Below are positions 46,473-57,937 of a stretch of 64,000 nt of DNA, piece after piece. The notes below the pieces were generated by a model, which worked only from the letters and a program-made list of their open reading frames with translations, made no database searches and had not been told where the DNA came from. Made by a program: the position numbers and the translations under genes. Origin of the DNA: Omphalotus guepiniiformis (lineage: Eukaryota; Basidiomycota; Agaricomycetes; Agaricales; Omphalotaceae). The stretch lies in assembly GCA_028554645.1 (NCBI GenBank), contig JAQOOI010000014.1, forward strand, positions 124,001 through 188,000, read 5' to 3'. Numbering within the stretch: position 1 is the first letter of the stretch; the number at the start of each line of letters is the position of its first letter.

Positions 46473-46490
46473 GGTTAGGGGGTTAGGGTT
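46466..46490 (+). repeat. Interstitial telomere-type repeat (TTAGGG)
   Basis: gggttagggttagggggttagggtt contains three TTAGGG units, one with two extra G. It sits at the junction between the gene ending at 46472 and a block of inverted repeats. Confidence 0.85.
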
Positions 46491-46571
46491 ATATAGGAAA
46501 AGTGAGTAGGGTTCCCAACCCTGGGGTTTTTTTTTGGCAGGGGAAGGGGGAAGAGAGCTCCAGTGAGTCCC

Positions 46572-48610
46572 TGAACCCGTGCACAAATTGTGTACTACCC
46601 AGCCTGCTCCTATGCCCTTGGATGACAACAACACTGGGCACAAATTCAGAGACAGTCCAAGACTCTGTGCTGCAGCCAGCCTCAATGTCACTGTGTGTTG
46701 AGTATGCAATTTAGGCACTGCCCATCACCGGAAGGCCACTCCACCTAGAAGGATGATAAGGCAGTATCCAATCCGGGGACCACGTCCTGCAAACAGTACA
46801 CAGTGTCAGTTGAATGCAACAGGTGAAGCTAGAGTGCACAGATTGTGTATGGCACCTGTCCGAAAGGCAGTGTTCAGTGCCCCTGATGAATGCGTGCGCA
46901 AATTGTGTACTGCCTGTCCTGCTCCTAGGCATCAGCATCAGGTGTCCGGTGTGCACAGCAGTTAACAACTTGATGAAGCTATATGTAATTGCTCATGAAT
47001 ACATAAGTAAATAAGTAAATATCTCTGGTGCCTGACAATCGTTGCGCTGTAGCAGTGCGCAAATTGCATACTCGCTCTCCAGAGGGGTCCCAGAGAGAGA
47101 AACTGTGCACTACATCCTGCGGGCAATATAGCAGTACATGTAAATTGGTGGAAGTCCGCATACTAGGCAGAATGTAGAATGTGCCCACCGAAAGAGAGTC
47201 CGGTCGGAAGTTAGTACACAATTTGTGCACGTCCGCAGCCTGGCCGCCTCAAGGTCAGGCAGTCGGTCGGAAGTTAGTACGCAATTCGTGCACGTCCGCA
47301 GCCTGGCCGCCTCAAGGTCAGGCAGTCGGTGCCTTGGGGTGGCCAGGCTGCGGACGTGCACAAATTGTGTACTAACTTCCGACCGGACTCTCTTTCGGTG
47401 GGCACATTCTACATTCTGCCTAGTATGCGGACTTCCACCAATTTACATGTACTGCTATATTGCCCGCAGGATGTAGTGCACAGTTTCTCTCTCTGGGACC
47501 CCTCTGGAGAGCGAGTATGCAATTTGCGCACTGCTACAGCGCAACGATTGTCAGGCACCAGAGATATTTACTTATTTACTTATTTATTCATGAGCAATTA
47601 CATATAGCTTCATCAAGTTGTTAACTGCTGTGCACACCGGACACCTGATGCTGATGCCTAGGAGCAGGACAGGCAGTACACAATTTGCGCACGCATTCAT
47701 CGGGGGCACTGAACACTGCCTTTCGGACAGGTGCCATACACAATCTGTGCACTCTAGCTTCACCTGTTGCATTCAACTGACACCAGGCAGTCGGTCGGAA
47801 GTTAGTACACAATTTGTGCACGTCCGCAGCCTGGCCGCCTCAAGGCCAGGCAGTCGGTGCCTTGGGGTGGCCAGGCTGCGGAGGTGCACGAATTGCGTAC
47901 TAACTTCCGACCGACTGCCTGGCCTTGAGGCGGCCAGGCTGCGGACGTGCACAAATTGTGTACTAACTTCCGACCGGACTCTCTTTCGGTGGGCACAATC
48001 TACATTCTGCCTAGTATGCGGACTTCCACCAATTTACATGTACTGCTATATTGCCCGCAGGATGTAGTGCACAGTTTCTCTCCCTGGGACCCCTCTGGAG
48101 AGCGAGTATGCAATTTGCGCACTGCTACAGCGCAACGATTGTCAGGCACCAGAGATATTTACTTATTTACTTATTTATTCATGAGCAATTACATATAGCT
48201 TCATCAAGTTGTTAACTGCTGTGCACACCGGACACCTGATGCTGATGCCTAGGAGCAGGACAGGCAGTACACAATTTGCGCACGCATTCATCAGGGGCAC
48301 TGAACACTGCCTTTCGGACAGGTGCCATACACAATCTGTGCACTCTAGCTTCACCTGTTGCATTCAACTGACACTGTGTACTGTTTGCAGGACGTGGTCC
48401 CCGGATTGGATACTGCCTTATCATCCTTCTAGGTGGAGTGGCCTTCCGGTGATGGGCAGTGCCTAAATTGCATACTCAACACGCAGTGACATTGAGGCTG
48501 GCTGCAGCGCTGAGTCTTGGACTGTCTCTGAATTTGTGCCCAGTGTTGTTGTCATCCAAGGGCATAGGAGCAGGCTGGGTAGTACACAATTTGTGCACGG
48601 GTTCAGGAAC
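46572..48610. repeat. Complex inverted repeat, three copies of one segment
   Basis: 46572-47335 is the inverse of 47935-48610 over nearly its whole length. A third copy, 47340-47783, repeats the segment again in the plus sense and lacks the outermost 230 bp. Between the plus copies (47784-47930) lies a small inverted unit around ggccaggctgcggacgtg. The stretch ttacttatttacttatttatt and the ORF MPKLHTQH... recur in mirrored form. Open frames here are repeat shadows. Confidence 0.9.
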
Positions 48611-48656
48611 TCCGGTGGTGTCCCATGTGACACCATTCGCCTTCCTGATTAACACA

Positions 48657-49241
48657 ATGCGCAATTTGGAGAATCATGACCGGCCAATGAAGTATGACCG
48701 AATCCTGAACCGCACTCGCGACAATCCTGACTTTGACCAACTCCAAGACCTGGTACTCCGAGCCTTTTTGGGTTTGAGCGCAGCGGAGGCCCTACCGGCC
48801 CGTGTCTTGAGCAGAGAGTCTACGATGAGTGAGCGGGAGGTTGAAGCCGTGGCGGTAGCTGAGGCCTTCAGGGAGTTCGTCGATCGATACTCGTTGCTGG
48901 AGAATGCAGTGGTGGCAGGGATACGCATGGGCAGGAGAGCCGGGACCAGGAGTACCCACTCCAGAGACGACTCCACCGAGTTCCCACCCGGCCCCGGTGG
49001 TCCGAGCCAACCCCCCAACCCTCCCGCAGGTGGAGCCGGAGGAGCCGCCGGAGGCCAGCCGCCGACAACGCCCCAGGCTGGACCTCAAACACGGTCCAAA
49101 ACCAGATTGTTGAGTTTTGGAGGCAAGACACGGCATGCCGCGGTGGGGCTCGCTCGCTCGACCGGTCGAGTGTTCGTGCCAACGCCAGCAACAAAGGTCA
49201 AGCTGGCATACTGGCTCAACACTTTCAAAAAGGCCTGGTAG
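48657..49241 (+). CDS. Orphan proline/glycine-rich protein (194 aa)
   Basis: Not recognised. The open frame reaches back to 48459, but that part is repeat DNA, so the ATG at 48657 (MRNLENHDRPMKYDR) directly after the inverted repeat is preferred. Residues 1-95 are helical and charged; about 100-140 is low-complexity P/G/A (GPGGPSQPP..., GGAGGAAGG); the end is basic (SKTRLLSFGGKTRH... FKKAW). No second copy was seen in the window. Splicing cannot be excluded. Reading could be a gene fused to, or promoted from, the repeat block. Confidence 0.45.
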   Translation: MRNLENHDRPMKYDRILNRTRDNPDFDQLQDLVLRAFLGLSAAEALPARVLSRESTMSEREVEAVAVAEAFREFVDRYSLLENAVVAGIRMGRRAGTRSTHSRDDSTEFPPGPGGPSQPPNPPAGGAGGAAGGQPPTTPQAGPQTRSKTRLLSFGGKTRHAAVGLARSTGRVFVPTPATKVKLAYWLNTFKKAW

Positions 49242-49798
49242 ACTGACCCTTCATACTGCCTTTTCTACATACAGTCGAAGCCCTCCTAGTCCATAGCCCT
49301 ATCCACCCATTACCTTCATATATAGAAACTATGATTACGTCATCGTTGCCAGGATCATACTAAGTAGCAGGGAGAAAATCTGTTGAGACCAATGATCTGA
49401 CCATTAATTAATGCACATGAACCATTTCCTGGCAAGCTGGAAAGTCTTCTCGCCACATTTGGTCATCACACATCTATAGCAGAAACTTGTTCCATGGTTG
49501 ATACTCATATCACCCAGTATTTCTCTTGTACATAGCCAATCAGTAATTCAAGGACACATGATAATTCAATCTATGCAAATAACATGCTTTTTTGTGGTAT
49601 CAATGTTTTTACGTCATCTCCCTACTCACCCATACTCCCCCATAACCCATACTCTCGGAGCTCCACGGAGAGGTATGGACTAGTAGTGAAGTTAGTTTAG
49701 TTTCGAAGCCCTCCTATCTCTGATTACCAGGACAAATGGCACATAAGGCACATGAGTCATGCTTCCTTGATACCGGCCGGGCACCCTCAGAGTCGTCA
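49242..49798. other. Intergenic, converging genes
   Basis: No gene seen. Contains tctcggagctccacggaga (49652-49670), a short palindrome, and AT-rich sequence. Confidence 0.4.
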
Positions 49799-52700
49799 TC
49801 ACCGCCACCCATTTTCGTTGATGGCTGCGGCGGCCCCCACTCTGGCAGGGGCACGCGCAGGGGCGACCAACATACGACCACCCTTGGATCTTAACGCCAG
49901 GGTACGATATAAGTGGACTAGGTCCCGGTCTGGCGGTCCCAATGGTTGCCGCTCCTCTTCTGGGTCACTCTCACCATCATATTCCCCAACAGCCTGTCCA
50001 AGGAGCTCTGGTGCTCCGATTTGATGATTGCGCATCGCCTCCCGGCGTTGCTCCCGCTGAAGATGACGGGCCTCCCTAGCAGCGTCATCCAGGGTTGGCG
50101 GTCGGTGTGGCAAGGTGGTGACCTTGTCCTTGAAGCGAGGATTCAGCAGGATCACTACCCCATTCTTTGGTACCAGAGATCCAACATATAATGTGGTCCA
50201 CACTGGTGCCCCAGACAATCGGTAAGAGTGGAGTTTGTCTTTGGTAACTGCTGGGAACCACTTCAAGCTGTCGAACAATTTGGTGCAAAAGTCATGAATG
50301 GGCTCGAAGTTGCTGGGGTTAGGCCCCATGGCAATATCAGTCCTCAGAGAAATATACTGCTTGAAGGCTGGGAGCTGTGCCCAGCCTTGGCCTTCAGCAT
50401 AAGTGACCATATCATGTAATGCTGGAAACAAAGTGTTGCGAATGCGACCCCACCCCGCCGCATCACGCCGGTACTGGTAAGTGTGGAAATAGGTGGAGAG
50501 GTTCATGTCCCGGAACGTTTGAAGCCCGACGTCAACAACCTGCCGCTCGTCCAGATTGAGGTACCGGAGCCCAACCTTGTTGACGCCGATGCGTCCGACA
50601 ACTTGCGTCAGGAGTTCCATGAAAAGCTGACCAATGTCTATCTGCGGCTCACTCTCATCCTCCCCGCGCATCATTCCCGACGGGGCATCCGGAGCTAGCT
50701 CGATTGGGGGCGGTGTGCGTGAGACCATAAACGAAGCCATGCCGGATGGTAGAGTGAGGGCACGCGTGGCAATAGCAAGCGTGCGTTTTCCCGGACGCTT
50801 TGACAGATGTCCCGTGGCATGCCGGTCGGACAAGGTCAGGTGGGTAAACAACCCAGTCATTGTGTCCCATTTCATACCAAAAAATTTAGCCAGGGAGGCA
50901 GTGGAGAGCTCAAAACCCCCATACCTGAACCGCAATGAATCAGTTACATGTGGCTCTGGATAGATAATCTGAGGGAAGAAGATAGCACCGCGGGGGATTG
51001 CAGGCACTTCGTCGTCGTCCCTGGAGGGCATGGTGAACATCAGGTCCCGATTGGCAGGGTCCTCCTGCACACTGACATGGGGGAAGATGACACGGCAGAG
51101 GTGCCGGTCCCACTGCATTGTGCCCGGACGGGAATGAATGGTGTTGAACAGATAGATGGCTCCTGCCACTAAGGTCAGTGGCTCAGGTTCCTTTCGGACA
51201 TCCCGTCGGACGCCGGCGGCATATCGGAGCAGCATCATGCACGCCGTTAGGCGATGAATCCGCCAAGCCCTACAGGCAACTATGTGAATAGCCAGATAAC
51301 ATGACATAGAATGAGCTCACCAGACAGTACTAGTGTCTATCACATGAACACAGTCTTCAAAGTCCTCACGTCGAAGGTCATTCATCTGGACCGATTCAAC
51401 GTGCCCAAGAGGCACACGCGCTTCACACCTCAACACCGAGGGTGTCCGGGCCTGCTGATTGTCGCACAGTGCAGCATAGACCATATGAATACATTGGGGA
51501 ACACTGTCAGGTTCTGGACCTTTCATTTTGAGGACATCACCACCTCTCAGATGCATTGCGTTGTACTGACTGGAACCAAGATGGTATGTCTGAAACTTGT
51601 CTGTGGTGTACACTTGGGTGTATGAAATATGGTTGGCAGTGACTGGGTTCTTATAGTTGCACCTGAAACCTGCAATATCACTGCACCCAGCCCAGAGATC
51701 GACCTCGTAGCTTCCAGAGTTGAACATGGTGGAGTCGATGCCCCAGAGTTTCAGGGCGAGTCTCTCATGTGCGCCATAAGCACGGGCTGGCATGCATGAC
51801 CAGCCAGCAGGTAGATGTATCTCCGTAGCAACATCCACAAAGATTACAGCGAGGGAGATGTCCACATGCCGAAGCATGTCATTTACCCATACTCGCAGGC
51901 TATTCCCATTGCCCTCATGGCGAGTGGTATCTTTCGCACCGCGGATTTGGATGAACCAGTATGCGGAGCGCCCCCAATCATGTTGCGCTACCGAATCGAG
52001 CACGCTGTCAGCGAACAACTGTGCCGCGAAGAATGGAATGGACTTCCGCGATTCGCTCATGCGCGCTCGCGGGTTGAAACCGCGAGAGCGGTGCGCTTCG
52101 GACGTGTATGTAGGACTCCAAGTGGCAGCGCTGTCTGGCATATGCTGCCTGGCTGCCTGGTACCCAGCATCATACAGTGCAGTATGAATAATGGCTTCGT
52201 CCTCAATCTCCTTAGCATTCGGAAGCATGAGATAGATATAGTTCCGACCGCTGTCTCCGCAGACCCCCCAGTGGACATTGGGATCGTTTCCAGGGTCCCG
52301 TTCAATGCTAGCACCTGCATTATCTGGATCCTGTGGTTGGTAAGGTTTGAATCTGGGTTTAGGGTCAAAAGGGGGAACCACACTTACCTCAAAGCTAACT
52401 GTGGCATGGAGATGTGCTCCGAGCGATTTGTACTGACGGTAGGTGGTATACACATCGAATGCTGCCTGCCACGGAAAATCGACAGCGAAAATGAGCGCCG
52501 AGTCCGCGTCCTGTACGAGGCGGCCTTCCGATTCAACTAAGTTGTTCGGATCACCGACTTGAAGAATATCGTATTGAGTAGTGGTAGAGCCGCCGGTGGT
52601 GCCAGAAAGCACCAGGTTAATATATGTCTGGACCGAGCGCATATCAAACTGGTCCCAAGGAATCGACAGGTCACCACCTGGTATCATAGAATCACGGCAG

Positions 52701-52816
52701 GCATCCAGCCCATCAATAAATTCAGTGAGACTGACCTGCTGTTGGTGAACGAGAGCTGGCTGTTCGCCAGGATTGGGAGACTGTGAAGGAGACGGAGACT
52801 GTGAAGGAGAGCTCAT
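49799..52816 (-). CDS. Z-family protein of unknown function, copy 3 (969 aa)
   Basis: Minus strand: exons 52816-52388, 52330-51321 and 51269-49799. The first intron (57 bp, GTAAGT...CACAG) is a multiple of three and can be read through, but its position matches the first intron of the other Z genes; the second splits a tryptophan codon as at 41462. The N-terminus is a Q/S/P-rich stretch. Shared landmarks include HWGVCG in place of the HRIPNF block, YWFIQIRG, VYTTDKFQTYHLG and the third-exon block around LFNTIHSRP. It is the most diverged of the three. Unlike the other two it has no SNF2 gene beside it; its divergent neighbour is the Zn2Cys6-type gene at 53838. Confidence 0.85.
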
Positions 52817-53205
52817 TGGGGGGGGGGGGGGGTGATTTAGGGGATGAGGTCTGAATACTTATACATATTTTGGAGTACCCGGAAATGCTGGTCCGCATTT
52901 GAAATACTTGTGGCCAAAAGCAGAGTTTGCTCCCACCTAATCTGGCTTAGCGCCAAGGGAGTTGATTGAAGCGCAGGCGATTGCTGACAGAAACAATGAA
53001 GCAATGCTCCAACTCAGCATTATTGCATGTACCCATCTCAAATGCAAAGGCTATATATAAAGCCAGTTTGCAATGCTGAAAGTGCTGAAAGGAAAGCAAT
53101 TGACGGATAGCTTCTGAATATACTTACTGTCTAATCAAGAGGTGAATGATGGTAGGAGTGTGCCAGCGCAGTCCCGCAGGCCATGAGGAGATGTGGTTAC
53201 ACGGC
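52817..53205. other. Intergenic, upstream of Z gene 3
   Basis: A run of about 14 G (52817-52831) lies right at the Z3 start codon. ctatatataaag (53050-53060) could be a TATA box for an unseen plus-strand transcript. ccgcaggccatgagg at 53174 is a diverged direct copy of the terminal repeat listed next. Confidence 0.4.
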
Positions 53206-53643
53206 GCACTCCCGCGGCCCATGAGGTTCTCCTTGGGTACACAATTTGCGTACTCATACTTGCTCAGACTGTGCACTGTTCTCCTTGGGTACACAATTTG
53301 CGTACTCATACCTGCTCAGACTGTGCACCGTTCTGCACACGGCGAAAATTATTACTCAGGACACAATAGGTTGCCCGTAAAAGAATGGGTCATAAGTTAG
53401 ATAGTTAGTTAGTTAGTTTTTTAACAGTGCAAATACCATACAGGACAGCCGATCACCTGTGTAGTTGAACACTGTATTTGCTATATAGTGTACTACATAC
53501 TGCAAACCACCTGATTGATACTTGTGCAAATTGGAACACAATTTTAGCAGGCAAATTTCATGCAAATTCAAACGCAATTTTAGCAGGCAAATTGCATGCA
53601 AACACAATTCTAGCAGGCAAAACTCATGGGCCGCGGGAGTGCG
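53206..53643. mobile_element. Small non-autonomous element with 21 bp terminal inverted repeats
   Basis: cgcactcccgcggcccatga at 53206 is repeated inverted as tcatgggccgcgggagtgcg ending at 53643. The interior has two 52 bp tandem units (ctccttgggtacacaatttg...) on the left and three units ending in a gcaggcaaa phrase on the right. No clear target duplication was found and no coding sequence is present. MITE-like by structure; classification is inference. Confidence 0.6.
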
Positions 53644-53777
53644 TCACTGACCAACACAATAAAACCGCCAGGGCGGTGACAAGGGGCCCCGGCGCCAAAC
53701 GGAAGGCATCAAAATAGACCCTGAGTTTGTCAGGTGCCAATTAAGCAGAGTACAAATACCTCCAAACAACTCGACCA

Positions 53778-53785
53778 TATATAAA
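53778..53785 (+). promoter_or_regulatory. TATA box of Zn2Cys6-type gene A
   Basis: TATATAAA 60 bp before the ATG at 53838, in the same position relative to the start as in genes B and C. Confidence 0.6.
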
Positions 53786-53837
53786 GACCAGGCCAAGAAG
53801 TTTTAAAGTCCCCCCCAAATCCGTCCCCACACCCATC

Positions 53838-55234
53838 ATGGCCAGCCCTAAAGCGTCCACACCATCGTTCGAAACCGAATTCCCCATCCCGGAGTTCACC
53901 CTACCGGAGCCAAGCGCTAAAGATGTACCTGCCCTACCCCGCCGCCGAACGGAGACCAATTGGGAGGAGTATGACAAAATCAAGGCGAAAATTGACGAGA
54001 GTGAGTTGTATTTGATATTTGATATTACGGGAAACATTGTTGTTACTGAACCCCCCCATAGTTATGGAAGATGACGAAAGGGAGTGGCTTGAATATGAGA
54101 AGAAGGAGAAAGAGTGGAAGGAGCAGGTTGCAAAAATCGAGGCGAAGCGAAAGGCGGCCCAAGAGAAGTGGAGAGCCGAAGAGGCGGCGAAGGAAGAAGA
54201 GGAGGCTCGGCAGCGAGTGGAGGACGTCGCGCGGAGGCGGAGGGAGGCGGAAGAAGCGCTCAAAAGATTGAGTGAGGAGGAAGAGCGAAGGAAGGCGGCA
54301 TTGAAGCATGCCGAGAAGGTCGATGGAAAAAGAAAGGCCCGCGACGAAGCTCCTGATGCGGCTGAAGGAGTCAAAAAGAAGAGAACACTGGGCCCAAAAG
54401 TACGTAAATGATGGGAGTGCAAGAGTGCAACACAAGCTGACTACTTATTTATAGTCAGTCAGCGATGTGGAAGAGACGGTCCAGCCCGCAGGTCCGCCAA
54501 ATCGTGTCCCATGCGTGCAGTGTCAGACCCGGAAGAGCGAGTGCAATGGCCCCCCACCCGGCACAAAGGTCACGTCCTGTGACGAGTGCAGAAAGCACAA
54601 GGGACGGTGTTCCTTCTCTGATCGCTTGGGTTCCGGAGGCACCCTCGCTGTCTCTGCCAACACCATCGAGCTCCTGGTCCAGCAGAACCGGGACATCCTT
54701 GCGAGACTGGAGCAGCTGGAACAAGGCAACTCGAGGAAGGCTGGAGAGATGTCCGAGCTGGAGCTCCTGAACAAGAGGGTAGAGTCCACAAGGGTCGAGG
54801 TTTCCGCCTGGGGGGTTTTCTTAGCCGACCGGATCCGGGAATGGGCTGTGGGAGTTGGGATGTCACGCACGGCAGAGACTCCGGAGCAGTCCTCCTCGAT
54901 CATCCACCAGGCGGTGATCAATTCAAGAATTCGTATGGCTGAGATGCAACGCCAGCTCGACCTCAGAGAGCAGATCCCGGGCGCCCCGAGTGTGATGAGT
55001 AGCGAGACCGTTCAAGGGGTTATTGCAGAGGAGGCCCGTCATTTCGCTGACTTCTTGAATCAAGTGGAGGAGATCACTGCGGGTGGCCGACATGTACCAA
55101 GGGGTAGGATTGTGGAAGAGGAGCAGACCAATACGCGCTACACCGAGGAGGAGCGACAAAACATGGCTGACCGTGCCGCGGATGTGGCCAAGAGAAGCGA
55201 GGAGCACCGCGGCGAGAACCCGAACGGGGCCTGA
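53838..55234 (+). CDS. Coiled-coil protein with Zn2Cys6-type cysteine motif, copy A (426 aa)
   Basis: Exons 53838-54000, 54062-54399 and 54455-55234 join in frame; introns 61 and 55 bp. Exon 1: acidic/proline start ending in a basic ALPRRRTETNWEEYD block. Exon 2: charged coiled coil (DDEREWLEYEKKEKEWKEQ... ) with KRKAR and KKKR clusters, a likely nuclear signal. Exon 3: CVQCQTRKSEC...CDECRKHKGRC, spacing C-x2-C-x6-C twice, as in fungal Zn2Cys6 DNA-binding domains, then a leucine-rich helical region (VQQNRDILARLEQLEQ). Family knowledge says transcription regulator; the position of the zinc motif in the middle rather than the N-terminus is unusual, so DNA binding is inferred. Same three-exon plan at 56657 and 62049. 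Confidence 0.85.
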
Positions 55235-56656
55235 ACGATGTATCCCTCGCACTTTTTTGTAGTTTAGTCGTAGATGGCAGCTGTTTTTTTTTTGTTTGTA
55301 TTTACAGATAGCAGCAAAATGGACATTTGGTGGGTTTGAGTGGACAGGCTGTGAAAGCTCAGGAGATGCAATGTGTCTCTGTGGACTGACATTGGCGGGA
55401 AGTCCACGGCAGGATTTGCATTTGCGTGGTCACTTCGAAGTTCGCCATTCGCTGTTCGGTTCATTTTGGCACGTGCAGTCTCGTATACTCGCATCTCTTG
55501 GGTGGATATAGTAGTGAGTTACATAGACGATGAGACCAGGTTTGGGGAGAGCGTGTACAGGGAGGTGAAAAATAAGAAATCTAAGGGTACAATAGAGTGA
55601 TCCATGCGAAGAGGCTTCCAGTGCTGAGCAGGCGGAGAGCACAGAGGGCTACATACCGACTCGGAGGTAGGCGGAGGTGCAGCTGCCCAAGTCGGCACAA
55701 GTCGGCGTTGCGGTCGGTATTATGTAATATAAGGCATATTTTATATAACTTCCAGATAAATGCCACCTCGCTCCCAAGTATCGATAGATGTGAGTGTACT
55801 TGGATGAGAGAGATGTTGATGTGCGCCGCGGGTGTTTGTTGGTTGTACATAGCCGGGAGGGGCCCTGCCAGAGCGCGCAGAGTTAAGATTAGGGTCCGAC
55901 TGGGTCCGACTGAGGACACCCGAAGGCGGTAGGGAACCTGCATTTTCTTGTATATTTTCTTCTCTGAGGGTGAATTTTCACTGTATGAGTGACTTAGAAG
56001 ACATATTCTTTGCTTGGTCCTAGATTTATAGCAAGGGAGCACAATAAATTTGAACAATCCGGACTCATGGAGCCTAATTCGAGTAGAAGCCGGATGGAGG
56101 CACGCTGTATGTAATCCGCAAACTGAGCTGAACCGAAGGACGAATGCAAAATCCTGCCGTGGACTTCTCGCCAACCATAGTGGACCAAGGACAACCATTT
56201 GTTTGGCCACAGACCTCGCGGATAAGCACCATCTCGTGTTCTATTCTCAGCACGGAACACATTGAATTTGATATCCAAAATCACCAATGTTAGATTGTCT
56301 CTTGTGGCCCCACCAGTTGTTGCAGGACTGTGATTCCTGGGCGATTCTCAACCACCACAAGCGTTGCTATCGCCTCTCTCCAGAACCTTGCCCACCCATT
56401 CTATTTATTTACTGGGCTCCTCCACAAAAGACTGGCGACTAGGGCCGCCGTTCGGCCAAGAGCATGACCATTACTCTGGACCCTGAGTTTCCAACAAGGA
56501 AGAACCACAATGCATGCAGTGCTTATTGGCAATTAGATTTGACAACATGGGCCAAAGTCAGCCAAACACTGGGAGCATATATATAGAGGCGCGCTCAACG
56601 GATATTTCCCCTTGGTTTCCGTGCGACAACCACAGTAAAAAAAAAACAGAAACAAA
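55235..56656. other. Non-coding with a pair of inverted 30 bp segments
   Basis: gaagtccacggcaggatttg (55397) recurs in inverted form near 56146-56165, about 770 bp apart, with weaker similarity around it; possibly ends of a decayed non-autonomous transposon. No gene recognised. TATA at 56577 is the promoter of gene B. Confidence 0.45.
56577..56587 (+). promoter_or_regulatory. TATA box and CCAAA boxes of Zn2Cys6-type gene B
   Basis: catatatatag lies 75 bp before the ATG. gggccaaag and gccaaacac just upstream match the order ggccaaac...tatatata seen before gene C, indicating a copied promoter. Confidence 0.6.
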
Positions 56657-57937
56657 ATGGTCAACCCTCAAGAGCCCGACTTTGAAGCACTTTACCCTGA
56701 CCCGCCGCCGCTGCGAGTACCCGAGCCTGATCATCAGATTCGACCCGCGATTCCCCTGCGGCGGACCGAGCGCAACGCCGAACAGTACGATGCAATTGCG
56801 GCCGAGATTGCTACAAGTGAGTGGTCGTGTCTACACAGTGCTTCGTGGTCATCTGATTGCGTGGTCAGTGGACGAGCAGGAAGATCAGGCATGGCTAGTC
56901 TACGATGAGGCTCAGAAGCAGTGGGAAGCAGACGTCAATACTATCCGGGCACAGCGCGAGAACGCACGAGAGAAGTGGAAGATGACCCAGCCGGCGCAGC
57001 GTCGTCACGCCGAGGACGAGATCATGGCATCCGCTAAGCCGGTGCAGCTCGCCGAGGCAGGGCGCAACAAGGGAGGGCCTGCCGGCCCCAGCAAAAGAAA
57101 AGAGGCAGAGCATGCAGAGAGTTTGGGACCTTCCAAAAAGAAGAAGAGTGCAGCTACCTCTCCAGTAAGTAGGACCAACACTGACTTCAGGCATCTGCTG
57201 AGCTCTCTATTTTACCCCAGGAAAACGAAGCAGGGTGCGCGCACTGCCGCCGAAAGAATCTGCGATGCCCCGGCCCGCCGGCGGGATCGAAGGGCCCTGC
57301 TTGCGCGGAGTGCAGGAAGAGCAGATTGAAATGCTCCTTGTCAGAGCGCGCCACCGATGCTGCGGCCACAATCATAGCTCAAAACGAGGAGATCCTGGAC
57401 CGTCTGGTTCTCCTGGAGCAACTCATAGAAGACTCCTCCTCGGAGCACGGTATTCCATTCCTGTCCAGCCGGATTGACGACTTGGATGCCACCTTGACGG
57501 CGACCAGGCAGGAGATCTCATCTTGGGGTGTCTTCCACTCCCAGAGGATGCGGGATTGGTCTCTGAGCCTTGGATATGCGATCACCGAACCCGATGAGCA
57601 GAAGAGCGATTCTATATTGAATCAAGCAATTATCAACAACGCGGTGCGGCTAATTGAGATGGAACGCCATCTCAATTATGAGTGGGCGATGAAAGAACAA
57701 GCTCGGGATCCCGACGCTGACCGCTCTCAGGTGCTGCCACCTCTTTTGAGTAGTCAGGTTGTTCAAGCGGTCAAAGCACACGAGGCTGCACAATTTGCTG
57801 AGTTCATGCAGCAAGTAAAAGACATCAAGGACGACTACCGGAGGGTACCTGAGGAGAGGATTGCTGCAGCGGAGAGGAGCCGTCGGCTCACCGCGGCGGA
57901 GAGCAGCGTGAGCTGGCAGCACAACGAGCAGCTTTAA
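56657..57937 (+). CDS. Coiled-coil protein with Zn2Cys6-type cysteine motif, copy B (390 aa)
   Basis: Exons 56657-56816, 56869-57164 and 57221-57937 join in frame; introns 52 and 56 bp. Exon 1 ends with RRTERNAEQYDAIAAEI, exon 2 starts MDEQEDQAWLVYDEAQKQW and carries SKRKEAEHAESLGPSKKKK. Exon 3: CAHCRRKNLRC...CAECRKSRLKC (C-x2-C-x6-C twice), then helical segments with LDRLVLLEQLIED. Similarity to copy A covers the whole length with the same intron phases. Role by family: putative DNA-binding regulator in the nucleus; target unknown. A rearranged pseudogene derived from this copy or a close relative lies at 60.8-61.6 kb. Confidence 0.85.

Larger units (their letters stand above)
46579..53305. 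repeat. Dispersed 17 bp quasi-palindrome, about 20 copies
   Basis: Consensus GTACACAATTTGYGCAC or its complement. Clear copies at 46579, 46834, 46894, 47055, 47214, 47277, 47356, 47515, 47676, 47736, 47805, 47884, 47946, 48106, 48267, 48327, 48582, 53237 and 53289 (starts). The core CACAA-n-TTGTG/TTGCG is dyad-symmetric. Copies lie both inside and outside the large inverted repeat, including ones not explained by its duplication. Confidence 0.8.

Noticed and set aside
46711..48466. Many 60-150 codon frames on both strands
   Set aside because: All lie in the three-copy inverted repeat; the peptide strings recur because the DNA recurs.
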